A DNA stretch of 64,000 nucleotides from the NCBI RefSeq assembly GCF_014190915.1, contig NZ_JACHVU010000014.1:81406-145405 (forward strand). The letters run 5' to 3'. The translations under genes and the position numbers were made by a program. Of the stretch, positions 49,149 to 58,208 are shown piece after piece. Each line of letters opens with the position of its first letter. Position 1 is the stretch's first letter. The stretch is from Mycolicibacterium iranicum. Its GTDB lineage: Bacteria; Actinomycetota; Actinomycetes; Mycobacteriales; Mycobacteriaceae. The notes under the pieces were generated by a model, which did not search any database, was not told the DNA's origin, and was given only the letters and a program-made list of their open reading frames with translations.

Positions 49149-50366
49149 ATGCCCGAAGCCGTCATCGTCGCCACCGCACGCTCGCCCATCGGCCGGGCCA
49201 ACAAGGGCTCCCTGGTGTCCATGCGTCCCGACGACCTCGCCGCCCAGATGGTGCGCGCGGTGTTGGACAAGGTGCCGGCGCTGGACCCCCGCGAGATCGA
49301 CGACCTGATGATGGGCTGCGCCCAGCCCGCCGGTGAGGCCGGCTACAACATCGCCCGCGCCGTCGCGGTCGAGCTGGGCTACGACTTCCTGCCCGGCACC
49401 ACCGTCAACCGCTACTGCTCCTCGTCGCTGCAGACCACGCGGATGGCCTTCCACGCGATCAAGGCCGGCGAGGGTTCGGCGTTCATCTCGGCCGGTGTCG
49501 AGACGGTGTCGAGGTTCGGCAAGGGCGCGGCCGACGGCGCGCCGGACTCGAAGAACCCGGTCTTCGCCGACGCGCAGGCCCGCTCGGAGCAGGCCGCCGC
49601 CGGCGCCGACGAGTGGCACGACCCGCGCCAGGACGGCTCGCTGCCCGACGTCTACATCGCGATGGGCCAGACCGCCGAGAACGTCGCGAACTTCACCGGC
49701 ATCAGCCGCGAGGACCAGGACCACTGGGGCGTGCGGTCGCAGAACCGCGCCGAGGAAGCCATCAACAGCGGCTTCTTCGAACGGGAGATCTCGCCGGTCA
49801 CGCTGCCCGACGGCACCGTCGTCTCCACCGATGACGGCCCGCGGGCGGGGACCACCTATGACAAGATCAGCCAGCTCAAGCCGGTGTTCCGGCCCAACGG
49901 CACGATCACCGCGGGCAACGCGTGCCCGCTCAACGACGGCGCCGCGGCGGTCGTCATCATGAGCGACACCAAGGCCAAGGAGCTGGGGCTGACCCCGCTG
50001 GCGCGCATCGTGTCCACGGGCGTGTCCGGTCTGTCCCCGGAGATCATGGGCCTGGGCCCGATCGAGGCCGTCAAGAAGGCGCTGGCGAACGCGAAGATGT
50101 CGATCGGCGACATCGACCTCTACGAGATCAACGAGGCGTTCGCGGTGCAGGTGCTTGGCTCTGCGCGCGAGCTCGGCATGGACGAGGACAAGCTCAACGT
50201 CTCGGGCGGCGCGATCGCGCTCGGACACCCGTTCGGCATGACCGGCGCCCGCATCACGGCCACGCTGCTGAACAACCTGGCCACCCACGACAAGACCTTC
50301 GGCATCGAGTCGATGTGCGTCGGCGGCGGGCAGGGCATGGCCATGGTCGTGGAGCGCCTCAGCTAG
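49149..50366 (+). CDS. fadA3: Thiolase / acetyl-CoA acyltransferase FadA3
   Basis: 405 residues from the ATG at 49149, behind GAGGAG. Thiolase fold with the acyl-accepting Cys in VNRYCSSSLQT, NEAFAVQ, GGAIALGHPFGMTGAR (His) and the second Cys in SMCVGGGQGMAMV. It cleaves 3-ketoacyl-CoA in beta-oxidation or condenses acetyl-CoA. Orthologue of Rv1074c. The KstR-like motif upstream suggests a link to sterol side-chain or ring-derived acyl-CoA degradation. Confidence 0.93.
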   Translation: MPEAVIVATARSPIGRANKGSLVSMRPDDLAAQMVRAVLDKVPALDPREIDDLMMGCAQPAGEAGYNIARAVAVELGYDFLPGTTVNRYCSSSLQTTRMAFHAIKAGEGSAFISAGVETVSRFGKGAADGAPDSKNPVFADAQARSEQAAAGADEWHDPRQDGSLPDVYIAMGQTAENVANFTGISREDQDHWGVRSQNRAEEAINSGFFEREISPVTLPDGTVVSTDDGPRAGTTYDKISQLKPVFRPNGTITAGNACPLNDGAAAVVIMSDTKAKELGLTPLARIVSTGVSGLSPEIMGLGPIEAVKKALANAKMSIGDIDLYEINEAFAVQVLGSARELGMDEDKLNVSGGAIALGHPFGMTGARITATLLNNLATHDKTFGIESMCVGGGQGMAMVVERLS

Positions 50367-50387
50367 CCCCCTACAATCGGCGTTCCT

Positions 50388-51590
50388 ATGACCACCATCG
50401 GAACGCCGCTGTCACCGCGCGCCACCAAAGTCATGCTGCTCGGCTCGGGTGAGCTGGGCCGCGAGGTGCTGATCGCGCTGCAGCGACTCGGCGTCGAGAC
50501 CATCGCCGTCGACCGCTATGACAATGCGCCCGGCCAGCAGGTCGCCCACCATGCGCGGACCATCGCGATGACCGACCCCGATCAGCTGCGCGGGCTGATC
50601 GAGGCCGAGCGGCCCGACCTGGTCGTGCCCGAGATCGAGGCCATCGCGACCCCGGCCCTCGAAGCGCTGGAAGCCGAGGGCGTGGCCACGGTGATCCCGA
50701 CCGCCCGCGCCGCGCGCCTGACGATGGACCGCGAGGGAATCCGGCGGCTGGCCGCCGAGACGCTGGGTCTGCCGACCAGCCCGTACCGGTTCTGCGATTC
50801 GCTGGACGAATTGCAGGCTGCCATCGACGACGCCGTCGGATACCCGTGCGTCGTCAAGCCGGTGATGAGCAGTTCCGGCAAGGGACAGTCGAAGATCGAC
50901 AGCCCTGAGGACGTCGCGCCCGCCTGGGAGTACGCGATGTCGGGCAGCCGGGTGAGCAACACCCGCATCATCGTCGAGGGGTTCGTCGATTTCGACTACG
51001 AGATCACGCTGCTGACCGTGCGGGCGCGCGGCACCTCCGGCGAGATCGAGACGCAGTTCTGCGAGCCGATCGGGCACCGGCAGGTCAGCGGCGACTATGT
51101 CGAGAGCTGGCAGCCCCATCCGATGCCGGCGACCGCGCTGGATCGGGCCCGGCAGATCGCGACGGCCGTGACGCAGGATCTCGGCGGGCAGGGCATTTTC
51201 GGTGTGGAGCTGTTCGTCAAGAATGACGACGTCTGGTTCAGCGAGGTCAGCCCGCGCCCGCACGACACCGGCATGGTCACGATTGTCACGCAGTGGCAGA
51301 ACGAGTTCGAGCTGCACGCCCGCGCGATCCTCGGCCTGCCGGTGGACACCACGCTGAAGTCCCCCGGCGCCAGCGCCGTGATCTACGGCGGGGTCGACGC
51401 CAAGGGCGTGGTGTTCGACGGCGTCGATCAGGCACTCGCGGTGCCGCACAGCGACATCCGGCTGTTCGGCAAGCCGGAAAGCTTCGTCACGCGGAGGATG
51501 GGCGTGGCGCTGGCTTACGCCGACGACGTCGACACCGCGCGCCGCAACGCGACGGAGGCCGCGAGCCGGGTCACGCCCCGCGCGGTGTAG
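50388..51590 (+). CDS. purT: Formate-dependent phosphoribosylglycinamide formyltransferase
   Basis: 400 residues. ATP-grasp enzyme: N-terminal VMLLGSGELGREVLIALQRLGVETIAVDRYDNAPGQQVAH, the ATP lid around PCVVKPVMSSSGKGQS, FVDFDYEITLLTVRA, GGQGIFGVELFVKNDDVWFSEVSPRPHDTGMVT. PurT uses formate and ATP to formylate GAR, an alternative to PurN in purine synthesis. In M. tuberculosis the orthologue (Rv0389) maps elsewhere, so this is a synteny break. The 3' end overlaps the convergent AbiEi/DUF559 pseudogene by 20 bp. Confidence 0.95.
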   Translation: MTTIGTPLSPRATKVMLLGSGELGREVLIALQRLGVETIAVDRYDNAPGQQVAHHARTIAMTDPDQLRGLIEAERPDLVVPEIEAIATPALEALEAEGVATVIPTARAARLTMDREGIRRLAAETLGLPTSPYRFCDSLDELQAAIDDAVGYPCVVKPVMSSSGKGQSKIDSPEDVAPAWEYAMSGSRVSNTRIIVEGFVDFDYEITLLTVRARGTSGEIETQFCEPIGHRQVSGDYVESWQPHPMPATALDRARQIATAVTQDLGGQGIFGVELFVKNDDVWFSEVSPRPHDTGMVTIVTQWQNEFELHARAILGLPVDTTLKSPGASAVIYGGVDAKGVVFDGVDQALAVPHSDIRLFGKPESFVTRRMGVALAYADDVDTARRNATEAASRVTPRAV

Positions 51591-52514
51591 CCGCCTTCGG
51601 TGTAGCCGCCGCCGCCGCGTTCGCCGACAGTGCGCTCAGATCACCGATCCGCGGGAAAGCAGGCGCTGAGCGCACTCTCGCGGCCTCGTAGGCGCGCGCG
51701 ACCCGCCTGAGGATGTCGCCTTCGGTATTCGCCTTCACGACGCGGACCCGGGTCCATTCGATCTCGTCAAGGTCCTCTGCGCGCCGGATGTCGTGCGCGA
51801 ACTGCACAGGGTCGACGCGGTGTTGGTCGCCGTCGTACTCGACCGCGAGCTTGAGGTCTTCCCAGCCCATGTCGAGGTAGTAGCGCCGTCGGCCGTCGGC
51901 GCTGACCACCGGGATCTGCGACGCCGGGCGAGGGAACCCGTCGCGAATCAGCAGCAGTCGCAGCCAGGTCTCACGCGGGGACTGCGCGCCCGGGTCGTGA
52001 AGGTTCAGCGCCGCGACCAGTTGCCGCATCCCCGCTTCCCGCCGTGCCGCTCCTGCGCCCACCGCAGCAGCTCCGCGGGGTCGAACCGCGTGGCATCACC
52101 CAGCGCATCGAGCCGGGCGACCGCCGCGCCGAGCGGCCCGCGGCGGCCCAGGTCGAAGGCGGTGCGCTGCACGGTGGTCACGGGCAGGCCCCGGCGCCGG
52201 GTGATCTCGTCGGCGGCCAGGTCCTGCTTGTGGATCCAGATGCCCTGCGGCGGGCGGCCGTTCGGCCAGACCAGTTCGATCGGGTGCGAATCCTCGACGT
52301 ATCGCGCCCCGTGCAGTGCCGCGGCGGTCAGGCCGGCCAGGACGCCGCCGCGCCGGGACCACAGCCACGCGGCGGTGGCCCGGTGCTGCAGGCTCAGCTC
52401 GGCGCCGGGGCGGGTGTACACGTCGGGGTGCAGGGCCACGAACCCGGTGCGCAGCCGGTGCTTGGCGACGACCCCGGCCGAGACCGCTTCGCTTCCGAGG
52501 AACGGCACCTGCAT
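51571..52514 (-). pseudogene. AbiEi-like/DUF559 (Vsr-like endonuclease) fusion, frameshifted
   Basis: Two overlapping frames together give one full protein of the mycobacterial type: N-terminal AbiEi-like wing (52514 down to about 52030: MQVPFLGSEAVSAG, RRGGVLAGLTAAALHGAR, GLPVTTVQRTAFDLGRRG) and C-terminal DUF559/Vsr-like nuclease domain (from about 52030 down: MRQLVAALNLHDPGAQSPRE, YYLDMGWEDLKLAVEYDGDQH, WTRVRVVKA). The first frame ends at 52005 as GCGNWSRR-stop. One missing G in the run at 52030-52033 (four C on the plus strand) would join the frames. Either a decayed gene or an assembly/sequencing error. Its last 35 codons run through a repeat copy. Confidence 0.75.
51625..51684. repeat. 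60-bp palindromic repeat, copy 1
   Basis: Begins CGACAGTGCGCTCAGATC and ends GCGCTGAGCGCACTCTCGCGGC; both ends are identical to the copy at 52582-52641, while the 20-bp middle differs. AGTGCGCTCAG and CTGAGCGCACT are 11-bp inverted arms. This copy forms the 3' coding end of the frameshifted AbiEi/DUF559 gene. Confidence 0.85.
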
Positions 52515-52581
52515 GGAATCGAGACTCGCCGGTCCCCTGTGTGCTGCGCACCCCTGCGTCTGCGCCCTGTGGACAACTCCG

Positions 52582-52641
52582 CGACAGTGCGCTCAGATCG
52601 CGAATCCCGCCGAATCCCTGCGCTGAGCGCACTCTCGCGGC
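52582..52641. repeat. 60-bp palindromic repeat, copy 2
   Basis: Same orientation as copy 1, with identical 18- and 22-bp ends and a divergent middle. It lies 67 bp upstream of the AbiEi/DUF559 start and just beyond the terminator of the BI-1 gene, so the two copies bracket the pseudogene. Confidence 0.85.
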
Positions 52642-52664
52642 GTCGCGACCACCCGCCAGACGCG

Positions 52665-52696
52665 AAAAAGGGCGCCCGTACGAACGGACGCCCTTT
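52665..52696 (-). terminator. Rho-independent-type terminator of the BI-1 gene
   Basis: On the minus strand, AGGGCGTCCGT and ACGGGCGCCCT form an 11-bp stem with one mismatch and a 4-nt loop, followed by TTTTTCG. It lies 15 bp after the BI-1 stop codon. The A-run on the other side makes it potentially bidirectional. Confidence 0.8.
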
Positions 52697-52710
52697 CTCT
52701 GGCGGTACTG

Positions 52711-53565
52711 CTAGTCGTTGTTGAAGTAGCTCAGCAGGCGCAGGATCTCGAGGTACAGCCAGACCAGGGTGACGGTCAGGCCGAGCGCGATGCCCCAGGC
52801 GGCCTTCTCCGGAGCGCCGGCGCGAACCATCTGGTCGGCGGCGTCGAAGTCGATCAGGAAGCTGAACGCGGCCAGCGCGATGCACAGCAGCGAGAAGCCG
52901 ATGGCGATGGCGCCACCGTCACGCAGGCCGAGGCCCGCTCCGCCGCCGACACCGAAGAGGCTCAGCACCAGGTTGAGCAGCATGAGCGCGACGACGCCGA
53001 ACAGGCCGGCGACGATCATGCGGGTGAACTTCGGGGTGACGCGGATGGCGCCGGTCTTGTAGACCACGAGCATGCCGAAGAACACGCCGAGCGTGCCGAC
53101 GATGGCCTGGGCGATCATGCCCACGCCGCCGACCGAGGCGATGTTGGCGATCACGAACGACACCGCGCCGAGGAACAGGCCTTCCAGCGCCGCGTAGGTC
53201 AGCACGATGCCCGGGTTGTCCTGCTTGCGGCCGAACGTCGCGATCATCACGAGCGCGAAGCCGCCGAGCCCGCCGATCAGCGTGAACGGCATGGCCAGCG
53301 ACGGATTGCCCGCCGTCAGGACGTAGGAGACCGCCGCGACGGCCGTCAGGACGGCCAGCGTCATGCCGGTCTTCATCACGACGTCGTCGATGGTCAGCGC
53401 GCGGGAGACCCCGCGCTGCTGCTGATCCGGATACTGCTGCGCGACGTACGGATCCGCGTGGACCGCTTGTGCACCGTAGCCGGCGGCTCCGGTACCGAAT
53501 TGCGCATAGCCGCCCTGCTGCTCTTTCGGCAGTGAGCGGAATACCGGGTTGCTGCTTTCGCGCAC
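52711..53565 (-). CDS. Bax inhibitor-1 / YccA-family membrane protein
   Basis: 284 residues from the GTG at 53565 (VRESSNPVFRSLPK), preceded by GGAAGGAA. A Gln/Gly/Tyr-rich cytoplasmic head of about 65 residues is followed by seven membrane helices, from TGMTLAVLTAVAAVSYVL to WGIALGLTVTLVWLYLEILRLLSYF; the acidic FDAADQMV segment before the last helix is the usual BI-1 pH/Ca-sensing region. Role probably in ion homeostasis; not established in mycobacteria. Single gene with its own terminator. Confidence 0.9.
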   Translation of the reverse strand: MRESSNPVFRSLPKEQQGGYAQFGTGAAGYGAQAVHADPYVAQQYPDQQQRGVSRALTIDDVVMKTGMTLAVLTAVAAVSYVLTAGNPSLAMPFTLIGGLGGFALVMIATFGRKQDNPGIVLTYAALEGLFLGAVSFVIANIASVGGVGMIAQAIVGTLGVFFGMLVVYKTGAIRVTPKFTRMIVAGLFGVVALMLLNLVLSLFGVGGGAGLGLRDGGAIAIGFSLLCIALAAFSFLIDFDAADQMVRAGAPEKAAWGIALGLTVTLVWLYLEILRLLSYFNND

Positions 53566-53741
53566 CGTCGGTTCCTTCCTGTTCTCGTGTCTCAAGTGGT
53601 TACGACCTGTGACGATCACACGGTCAACGTTCGAGCTTCCCGGCCGGTTCCCGCCGTGTCGCGGCTGTCACCTCCCAGGCCCTTCACAGGAAACCTTACC
53701 CGGGCAGCCCTTCACCCGGGAGACGATCTAGATTGCATTCC

Positions 53742-54782
53742 GTGGACGAAAACGAGGATGTCCTAGTAACCGTCAGCGGGGGCATCGGGCACATCACGCT
53801 GAACCGGCCCAAGGCCATCAACTCCCTCACCCATCAGATGGTCGGCGCCCTCGCACGCACCCTGAAGGCCTGGGAGCACGACGACGCGGTGGACGCCGTC
53901 CTGCTCACCGGTGCGGGCGATCGCGGGTTGTGCGCGGGCGGCGACGTCGTCGCGATCTACCACGACGCCCGAGCCGGCGGGTCTGAGACGCGACAGTTCT
54001 GGCACGACGAATACGTGCTCAACGCCTTCATCGGCCGCTACCCGAAACCGTATGTCGCGGTGATGAACGGCATCACGATGGGCGGCGGCGTCGGGGTCAG
54101 CGCGCACGGCAGTGTTCGGGTCGTCACCGACACCACCAAGATGGCGATGCCCGAGGTCGGCATCGGCTTCATCCCCGACGTGGGCGGCACGTACCTCCTG
54201 GCGCGAACCCCGGGTCTGCTCGGTGTGCACGCCGCCCTGACCGGGGCGCCGTTCTCCGGGGCCGACGCGATCGCCATGGGCTTCGCCGACCACTTCGTGC
54301 CGCAGGACAGCATCGCGGCGTTCACCGATGCCGTGGCCGCCGACGGTGTCGACGCCGCCCTGGCCGCCCATGCCCAGGAGCCACCGCCGAGCGCGCTGGT
54401 CGCCCAGCGCGACTGGATCGACCGCTGCTACGACCGCGCCACAGTCGCCGACATCGTGGCGGCGCTGCGCGAGCACGGCGGTGACGCCGGCGACGCGGCG
54501 GACCTGATCGCGTCGCGTTCACCGATCGCGGCCTCGGTTGCGCTGGAAGCGGTCCGCCGGGCGGCGGAACTGCCCACACTGGAAGACGTGCTGCGCCTGG
54601 AGTTTCGGACGTCCTGCGCGGCCCTGCGTTCCCACGATCTGGTCGAGGGCATCCGCGCGTTGCTCATCGACAAGGACAAGAACCCCCGGTGGTCACCCGA
54701 CTCGCTGGCCGCGGTGACCCCGGCAGACGTCGAGGCGTACTTCGTCTCGGCCGATCCCGACCTGCAATTCGACGAGGAGTAA
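53742..54782 (+). CDS. echA9: Enoyl-CoA hydratase/isomerase family, 3-hydroxyisobutyryl-CoA hydrolase type (EchA9)
   Basis: About 346 residues from the GTG at 53742 (VDENEDVLVTVSGGIGHITLNRPKAINSL); a TTG at 53733 is in frame. Crotonase fold with oxyanion segment GLCAGGDVVAIYHDA and NGITMGGGVGVSAHGS, and the Glu region MPEVGIGFIPDVGGTYLL; the C-terminal extension of about 90 residues marks the HIBYL-CoA hydrolase subgroup of valine catabolism. Orthologue of Rv1071c. Two bases separate it from echA8. Confidence 0.93.
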   Translation: MDENEDVLVTVSGGIGHITLNRPKAINSLTHQMVGALARTLKAWEHDDAVDAVLLTGAGDRGLCAGGDVVAIYHDARAGGSETRQFWHDEYVLNAFIGRYPKPYVAVMNGITMGGGVGVSAHGSVRVVTDTTKMAMPEVGIGFIPDVGGTYLLARTPGLLGVHAALTGAPFSGADAIAMGFADHFVPQDSIAAFTDAVAADGVDAALAAHAQEPPPSALVAQRDWIDRCYDRATVADIVAALREHGGDAGDAADLIASRSPIAASVALEAVRRAAELPTLEDVLRLEFRTSCAALRSHDLVEGIRALLIDKDKNPRWSPDSLAAVTPADVEAYFVSADPDLQFDEE

Positions 54783-54784
54783 CC

Positions 54785-55558
54785 ATGAGCTACGAGACGA
54801 TCCTGGTCGACCGCGACGGCCGCGTCGCGACGATCACGCTGAACCGGCCGAAGGCACTCAATGCGCTCAACAGCCAGGTGATGGACGAAGTCACCAGGGC
54901 TGCAGCCGAACTCGACGCCGATCCGGAAGTCGGCGCCATCGTGCTCACGGGTAACGAGACGGCGTTCGCCGCCGGGGCCGACATCAAGGAGATGGCATCC
55001 CTGTCGTTCGCCGAGGTATTCGCCTCGGACTTCTTCGCGGGGTGGGGGAAGTTCGCGGCCACCCGCACTCCCACCATCGCCGCCGTCGCGGGATACGCCC
55101 TCGGCGGGGGCTGCGAGCTCGCGATGATGTGCGACATCCTGATCGCCGCCGACACCGCCAAGTTCGGCCAGCCCGAGATCAAGCTCGGCGTGCTGCCCGG
55201 CATGGGCGGCTCGCAGCGGCTGACCCGCGCGATCGGCAAGGCCAAGGCGATGGACCTCATCCTGACCGGGCGCACCATGGGCGCCGAGGAAGCAGAACGC
55301 GCGGGCCTGGTCTCCCGCGTCGTCCCCGCCGACACGCTGCTGGAGGAAGCCAAGTCCGTCGCCGCGACCATCGCGGGGATGTCGCTGTCGGCATCGCGGA
55401 TGGCCAAGGAGGCCGTGGACAGGGCCTTCGAGACGACGCTGTCGGAAGGCCTGCTCTACGAACGCCGGCTCTTCCACTCGGCGTTCGCCACCGACGATCA
55501 GACCGAGGGCATGAACGCGTTCACCGAGAAGCGTTCGCCGAACTTCACACATCGCTAA
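54785..55558 (+). CDS. echA8: Enoyl-CoA hydratase EchA8
   Basis: 257 residues, the same as Rv1070c. Crotonase motifs: TLNRPKALNALNSQV, FAAGADIKEMASL (oxyanion), GYALGGGCELAMMCD with the catalytic Glu of helix 3, and GQPEIKLGVLPGMGGSQRLTR with the second Glu; C-terminal MAKEAVDRAFETTLSEGLLYERRLFHSAFATDDQTEGMNAF is highly conserved. It hydrates 2-enoyl-CoA in beta-oxidation. Translation is probably coupled to echA9. Confidence 0.95.
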   Translation: MSYETILVDRDGRVATITLNRPKALNALNSQVMDEVTRAAAELDADPEVGAIVLTGNETAFAAGADIKEMASLSFAEVFASDFFAGWGKFAATRTPTIAAVAGYALGGGCELAMMCDILIAADTAKFGQPEIKLGVLPGMGGSQRLTRAIGKAKAMDLILTGRTMGAEEAERAGLVSRVVPADTLLEEAKSVAATIAGMSLSASRMAKEAVDRAFETTLSEGLLYERRLFHSAFATDDQTEGMNAFTEKRSPNFTHR

Positions 55559-55567
55559 AGTTCGTGC

Positions 55568-57277
55568 GTGACCACCGGTGAAGCCCCCGCCGAGGCGATC
55601 GAAGAGACGCCTGCGCCTCCGCGCGAGGCCGTCCCGCGCCGCAACTGGTGGGTTCGTCGGTACACCTTCACCGGCACCGCGGCCGGTCTGGTCTTCCTGT
55701 TCCTGTCACTGACGCCGTCGCTGTTGCCGCGCGGCCCGCTGTTCCAGGGGCTCGTCAGCGGTGGCGCCGCCGCGATCGGCTACGCGATCGGCGTGTTCGC
55801 GGTGTGGCTGGTGCGGTTCATGCGCTCGCGGGACACCAGCCCGCCGGCGCCGCGCTGGGCGTGGCCGGGGCTCGTCGCGGTGGGGCTGGTCGGCATGGTC
55901 CTGATGATCATCTGGTTCCACCACTGGCAGGACGACGTCCGCGACCTGATGGGTGTGCCCCGCCTGGGTTTCTGGGATCACCCGCTGGCGGCGGTGATCT
56001 CGCTGGTGACGCTGTGGGTGCTCGTCGAGATCGGGCAGCTCGTCGGACGGTTGGTCCGCTTCCTGGTGCGGCAGGTGGACCGCGTGGCACCGCCCCGGGT
56101 GGCCGCCGTCGTCGTGGTGGCCCTGCTCCTGGCGTTGACCGTCGCACTGCTCAACGGCGTGGTGGTGCGGTTCGCGATGAGCACCATCAACAAGACGTTC
56201 GCCGCGGTCAACGACGAGACCGACCCGGACAACGCCGCGCCGGAGTCCGTCCTGCGGTCCGGGGGGCCGGGGTCGCTGGTCACCTGGGAGTCGCTGGGCC
56301 ACCAGGGCCGGATCTTCATCTCCGGCGGCCCGACGGTCGAAGAGCTCACCGAGTTCAACGGGGCCCCGGCGATCGAGCCCATCCGCGCCTATGCCGGCCT
56401 GAACTCCGCCGACGGCATCAAGGCGACCGCGGCGCTGGCCGCCCGGGAGCTGCAGCGCACCGGCGGCCTGAACCGTGCCGTGGTGGCGGTCGCGACGACC
56501 ACGGGCACCGGCTGGATCAACGAGGCGGAAGCCTCGGCGCTGGAGTACATGTACAACGGCGACACCGCGGTGGTGTCGATGCAGTACTCGTTCCTGCCCA
56601 GCTGGTTGTCGTTCCTCGTCGACAACGAGAACGCCCGCCAGGCCGGGCAGGCGCTGTTCGAGGCGATCGACGAGCTGGTGCGCGAGATGCCCGAGGCGCA
56701 ACGGCCGAAGCTGGTGGTCTTCGGCGAGAGCCTCGGTTCCTTCGGCGGCGAGGCGCCGTTCCTGGCGCTGAACAACCTGATCGCCCGCACCGACGGCGCG
56801 CTGTTCAGCGGGCCCACCTTCAACAACACGATCTGGACGGACCTCACGCGCAACCGCGATCCCGGATCGCCGGAGTGGCTGCCGATCTACGACAGGGGCG
56901 CCAACGCCCGGTTCGTCGCCGAGCCGCAGGATCTGCAGCGTCCGGCTGATCCCTGGTCACAGCCGCGCGTGGTGTATCTGCAGCACGCCTCGGATCCGAT
57001 CGCGTGGTGGAGCCCGGATCTCCTGTTCGCCAAACCGGATTGGCTGCGGGAGACGCGTGGATACGACGTGTCGCCGAACATGGAGTGGATCCCGGTGGTC
57101 ACGTTCCTGCAGGTGTCGGCCGATATGGCTGTGGCGGTCAACGTCCCCGACGGGCACGGACACGTCTACGTGCGCAACGTCGCCGACGCCTGGGCGTCGA
57201 TCCTGTCACCGCCGGGATGGACACCGGCCAAGACGGAGAAGCTGCGCGGGATGTTGCGCAGCGACGAGAACTCCTAG
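55568..57277 (+). CDS. Membrane alpha/beta-hydrolase family protein (Rv1069c-like)
   Basis: 569 residues from the GTG at 55568. Four to five membrane helices in the first 215 residues (GLVFLFLSLTPSLLPRGPLFQGLVSG start) and a large external domain with an alpha/beta-hydrolase nucleophile elbow VVFGESLGSFGGEAPF, ATTTGTGWINEAEASALEYMYNGDTA and a C-terminal DGHGHVY His region. The family (actinobacterial alpha/beta-hydrolase with N-terminal membrane domain) is of unknown substrate, likely envelope lipid or glycan ester. Follows echA8 after nine bases; overlaps the rhodanese gene by four. Confidence 0.88.
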   Translation: MTTGEAPAEAIEETPAPPREAVPRRNWWVRRYTFTGTAAGLVFLFLSLTPSLLPRGPLFQGLVSGGAAAIGYAIGVFAVWLVRFMRSRDTSPPAPRWAWPGLVAVGLVGMVLMIIWFHHWQDDVRDLMGVPRLGFWDHPLAAVISLVTLWVLVEIGQLVGRLVRFLVRQVDRVAPPRVAAVVVVALLLALTVALLNGVVVRFAMSTINKTFAAVNDETDPDNAAPESVLRSGGPGSLVTWESLGHQGRIFISGGPTVEELTEFNGAPAIEPIRAYAGLNSADGIKATAALAARELQRTGGLNRAVVAVATTTGTGWINEAEASALEYMYNGDTAVVSMQYSFLPSWLSFLVDNENARQAGQALFEAIDELVREMPEAQRPKLVVFGESLGSFGGEAPFLALNNLIARTDGALFSGPTFNNTIWTDLTRNRDPGSPEWLPIYDRGANARFVAEPQDLQRPADPWSQPRVVYLQHASDPIAWWSPDLLFAKPDWLRETRGYDVSPNMEWIPVVTFLQVSADMAVAVNVPDGHGHVYVRNVADAWASILSPPGWTPAKTEKLRGMLRSDENS

Positions 57278-57642
57278 ACCAGAACGCTTTTCAGTGCGTG
57301 ATAGCCGCCAATGACGTCGGTGGAGCGATGCAGCCCGAGGTCTTTCAGCGACGCGGCCGCCAGACTCGAGGTGTAGCCCTCGGAGCACAGCACGACCCAC
57401 TCGACGTCGTCGTCCACGGCCTCGGCGATGCGGGCGTCACTCGTCGGATCACAGCGCCATTCCAGGACGTTGCGTTCGATGACGAGCGCGGCGGGGACCT
57501 CTCCCTCGGCCGCGCGCTGCGCGGCGGGCCGGATGTCGACGAGGATCGCCCCCCGCTCGAGCGCCGCGGGAACGTCCTCCGCGGAGAGCCGGGTCAGCTT
57601 CGCGCGGGCGTCGGCCAGCACGGCGTCGATTCGGCTCGGCAT
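57274..57642 (-). CDS. Rhodanese-like domain protein
   Basis: 122 residues from the ATG at 57642. Single rhodanese domain: GAILVDIRPAAQRAAEGEVPAALVIERNVLEWRCDP and the active-site loop VVLCSEGYTSSLAAASL with the persulfide Cys. It would transfer sulfane sulfur. The ATG shares a base with the TGA of the cysteine dioxygenase gene upstream, so the two act together in cysteine oxidation or sulfide handling. Its 3' end overlaps the convergent Rv1069c-like gene by four bases. Confidence 0.9.
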   Translation of the reverse strand: MPSRIDAVLADARAKLTRLSAEDVPAALERGAILVDIRPAAQRAAEGEVPAALVIERNVLEWRCDPTSDARIAEAVDDDVEWVVLCSEGYTSSLAAASLKDLGLHRSTDVIGGYHALKSVLV

Positions 57643-58163
57643 CAGTCCCCCTCCGGTTTGTCGGTCAGCTCGGTACGGTTGCGGTGCAGTGTATTCCGGT
57701 CGGTGACTGCGTAGTAGGACATCGTGGTGAGCGGTGGCGAATACGCGTGCACGCTCAGGGTGGGCGCGGGCGCCGACACGCCACCGGCCGTCACGGACTC
57801 CCGCGCCCAGACGACGTCGTGCACCCATCCCAGCGGGAACGCCGCCTGGTCGCCGGCGACCAGCCGGCGATGGCGCAATCCGGTTCCGTCCCAGCGGGTT
57901 TCCTGCAGCGCACCGGACACGACGGTCAGCGCACCGAGCGAGTCGCCGTGGTCGTGCAGTTCGGTGGAACGGTCGGGCACCCAGCTGATCAGCCAGACGT
58001 CGAGATCGTCGTTGCCGTGCAGCCGGGTGAACCAGCGCTCGTCGGTGGGCGGTCCACCGACCGGTAGGAGGTGGTCGTAGTCGCCGCCGAGGACGTCGTC
58101 GGCGAAACGGTCGGTGACGTGCAGCAGGTCGGCGGAACGCAGGCGGGTAGGGGCCAGGGCCAT
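57642..58163 (-). CDS. Cysteine dioxygenase (type I, cupin)
   Basis: 173 residues from the ATG at 58163, with CTGGAG ahead. Cupin metal motif in DRSTELHDHGDSLGALTVVSG (H-x-H), the distant third His in SVHAYSPPLTTMSYY, and Tyr in the same segment as in CDO. It adds O2 to the cysteine thiol, giving cysteine sulfinate. Linked by a shared stop-start base to the rhodanese gene. A short Cys-Cys ORF 46 bp upstream suggests attenuation by cysteine supply. Confidence 0.9.
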   Translation of the reverse strand: MALAPTRLRSADLLHVTDRFADDVLGGDYDHLLPVGGPPTDERWFTRLHGNDDLDVWLISWVPDRSTELHDHGDSLGALTVVSGALQETRWDGTGLRHRRLVAGDQAAFPLGWVHDVVWARESVTAGGVSAPAPTLSVHAYSPPLTTMSYYAVTDRNTLHRNRTELTDKPEGD

Positions 58164-58208
58164 GAGGACTCCAGGGGAATGACGGATGAGACGGTCAGGG
58201 GGCAGGCG

